Assembly (NCBI GenBank): GCA_047967505.1
Contig: CM106539.1
Source of the DNA: Dipteris shenzhenensis
Taxonomy: Eukaryota; Polypodiophyta; Polypodiopsida; Gleicheniales
Strand: one strand, 5' to 3'
Length of the DNA: 64,000 bases
Positions 63,746 to 64,000 of this stretch are shown piece after piece. The notes under the pieces were generated by a model. That model did no database searches, was not told where the DNA came from, and was given only the letters and a program-made list of their open reading frames with translations. A program made the translations under genes and the position numbers. Within the stretch, counting starts at the first letter, position 1; each line of letters begins with the position of its first letter.

Positions 63746-64000
63746 TTTTTTTTTTTTTTGGGGTGGTTCTGAGGGGGGTTGCCCGACGGCGGCGCTTTTG
63801 AGGGGGGCTGCCCGACGGCGACGCCCTGGGGGGCTGCCCGAGGTGGCGCGGGGGAAAGGGGTGGCGCGGGGGCGGCGCCGCGCCGCGGGGGAGGTGGCGA
63901 GGGGAGTGGCGGGGGGTGCGTGGGGGAGGGGGCGGGGAGGCGGAGAGGGAGGGCGAGGGGGGTGGCGGAGGGAAGCGAGGGTGGCACGCGGGGGAGAGCG
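63746..64000 (+). other. very GC-rich, GGGG-run DNA at the window edge
   Basis: An abrupt change to G-rich DNA: GGGGGGCTGCCCGA(C/C)GGCG repeats at 63775 and 63805, CGGCGCCGCGCCGCGG, and many G3-G5 runs that could form G-quadruplexes on the plus strand. The minus-strand proline-rich frame is a composition effect. Confidence 0.7.

Overview
This window looks like nuclear DNA from a land plant with a large, repeat-filled genome. The evidence is relics of a class III (GH18) plant chitinase and a trihelix/Myb-SANT-like regulator, plant-type Ty1/copia and Ty3/gypsy retroelements, hAT and CACTA transposases, degenerate CCCTAAA-type telomere-like DNA, and long microsatellites. I cannot name the species; the repeat flora would fit a fern, lycophyte, gymnosperm or other repeat-rich plant. 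I see no intact host gene, no rRNA or tRNA gene and no CRISPR. Nearly all coding sequence is transposon-derived and carries stops or frameshifts. All LTR elements lie on the minus strand.

Layout. 1-4.2 kb: first copy of a >=2.36-kb direct repeat holding a decayed trihelix gene, with a small gag-only copia element (both LTRs, initiator-Met PBS, PPT, near-perfect TSD) inserted at its 5' side. 4.2-9.3 kb: low-complexity DNA, an unrecognised ORF pair and the 3' half of a chitinase pseudogene. 9.3-17.4 kb: two relics of one hAT family in inverted orientation, with tandemly multiplied tails facing each other. 17.4-23.3 kb: fragment of a DDE-like protein family, a solo-LTR-like repeat with a terminal hairpin, and a copia deletion derivative. 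23.3-26.4 kb: mostly non-coding, with a foldback and the 5' half of a chitinase pseudogene. 26.4-30.5 kb: second copy of the direct repeat, joined to a third hAT relic. 30.6-34.4 kb: telomere-like repeats, a ~185-bp satellite, inverted telomere-like repeats, then pyrimidine/purine tracts and microsatellites. 34.4-40.9 kb: Ty3/gypsy element A with LTRs, PPT and a probable PBS. 40.9-46.6 kb: LINE endonuclease relic and sequence I cannot identify. 46.6-49.3 kb: CACTA (Transposase_21) relic followed by the DDE-like protein. 50.9-54.8 kb: chromovirus 3' half abutting a copia PR-INT fragment. 55.3-56.3 kb: second solo-LTR-like repeat. 57.3-64 kb: a nearly full gypsy gag-pol (element B) with an unusual CCTAA-rich, then GC-rich leader running to the window edge.

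The most interesting item is element A. Its normal gypsy RNase H has lost all three of its visible catalytic acidic positions (N, D and S stand where D, E and D are expected). A second, archaeal/plant-type RNase H with the full D-E-D-D set lies between the same LTRs, but upstream of the zinc knuckle and RT rather than after the gypsy RNase H as in described dual-RNase-H plant elements. Next are the DDE-like protein family with two relics here, the inverted hAT pair as a possible hairpin-RNA source, and the chitinase gene whose halves flank the duplicated block. All readings are by eye; similarity levels are estimates.
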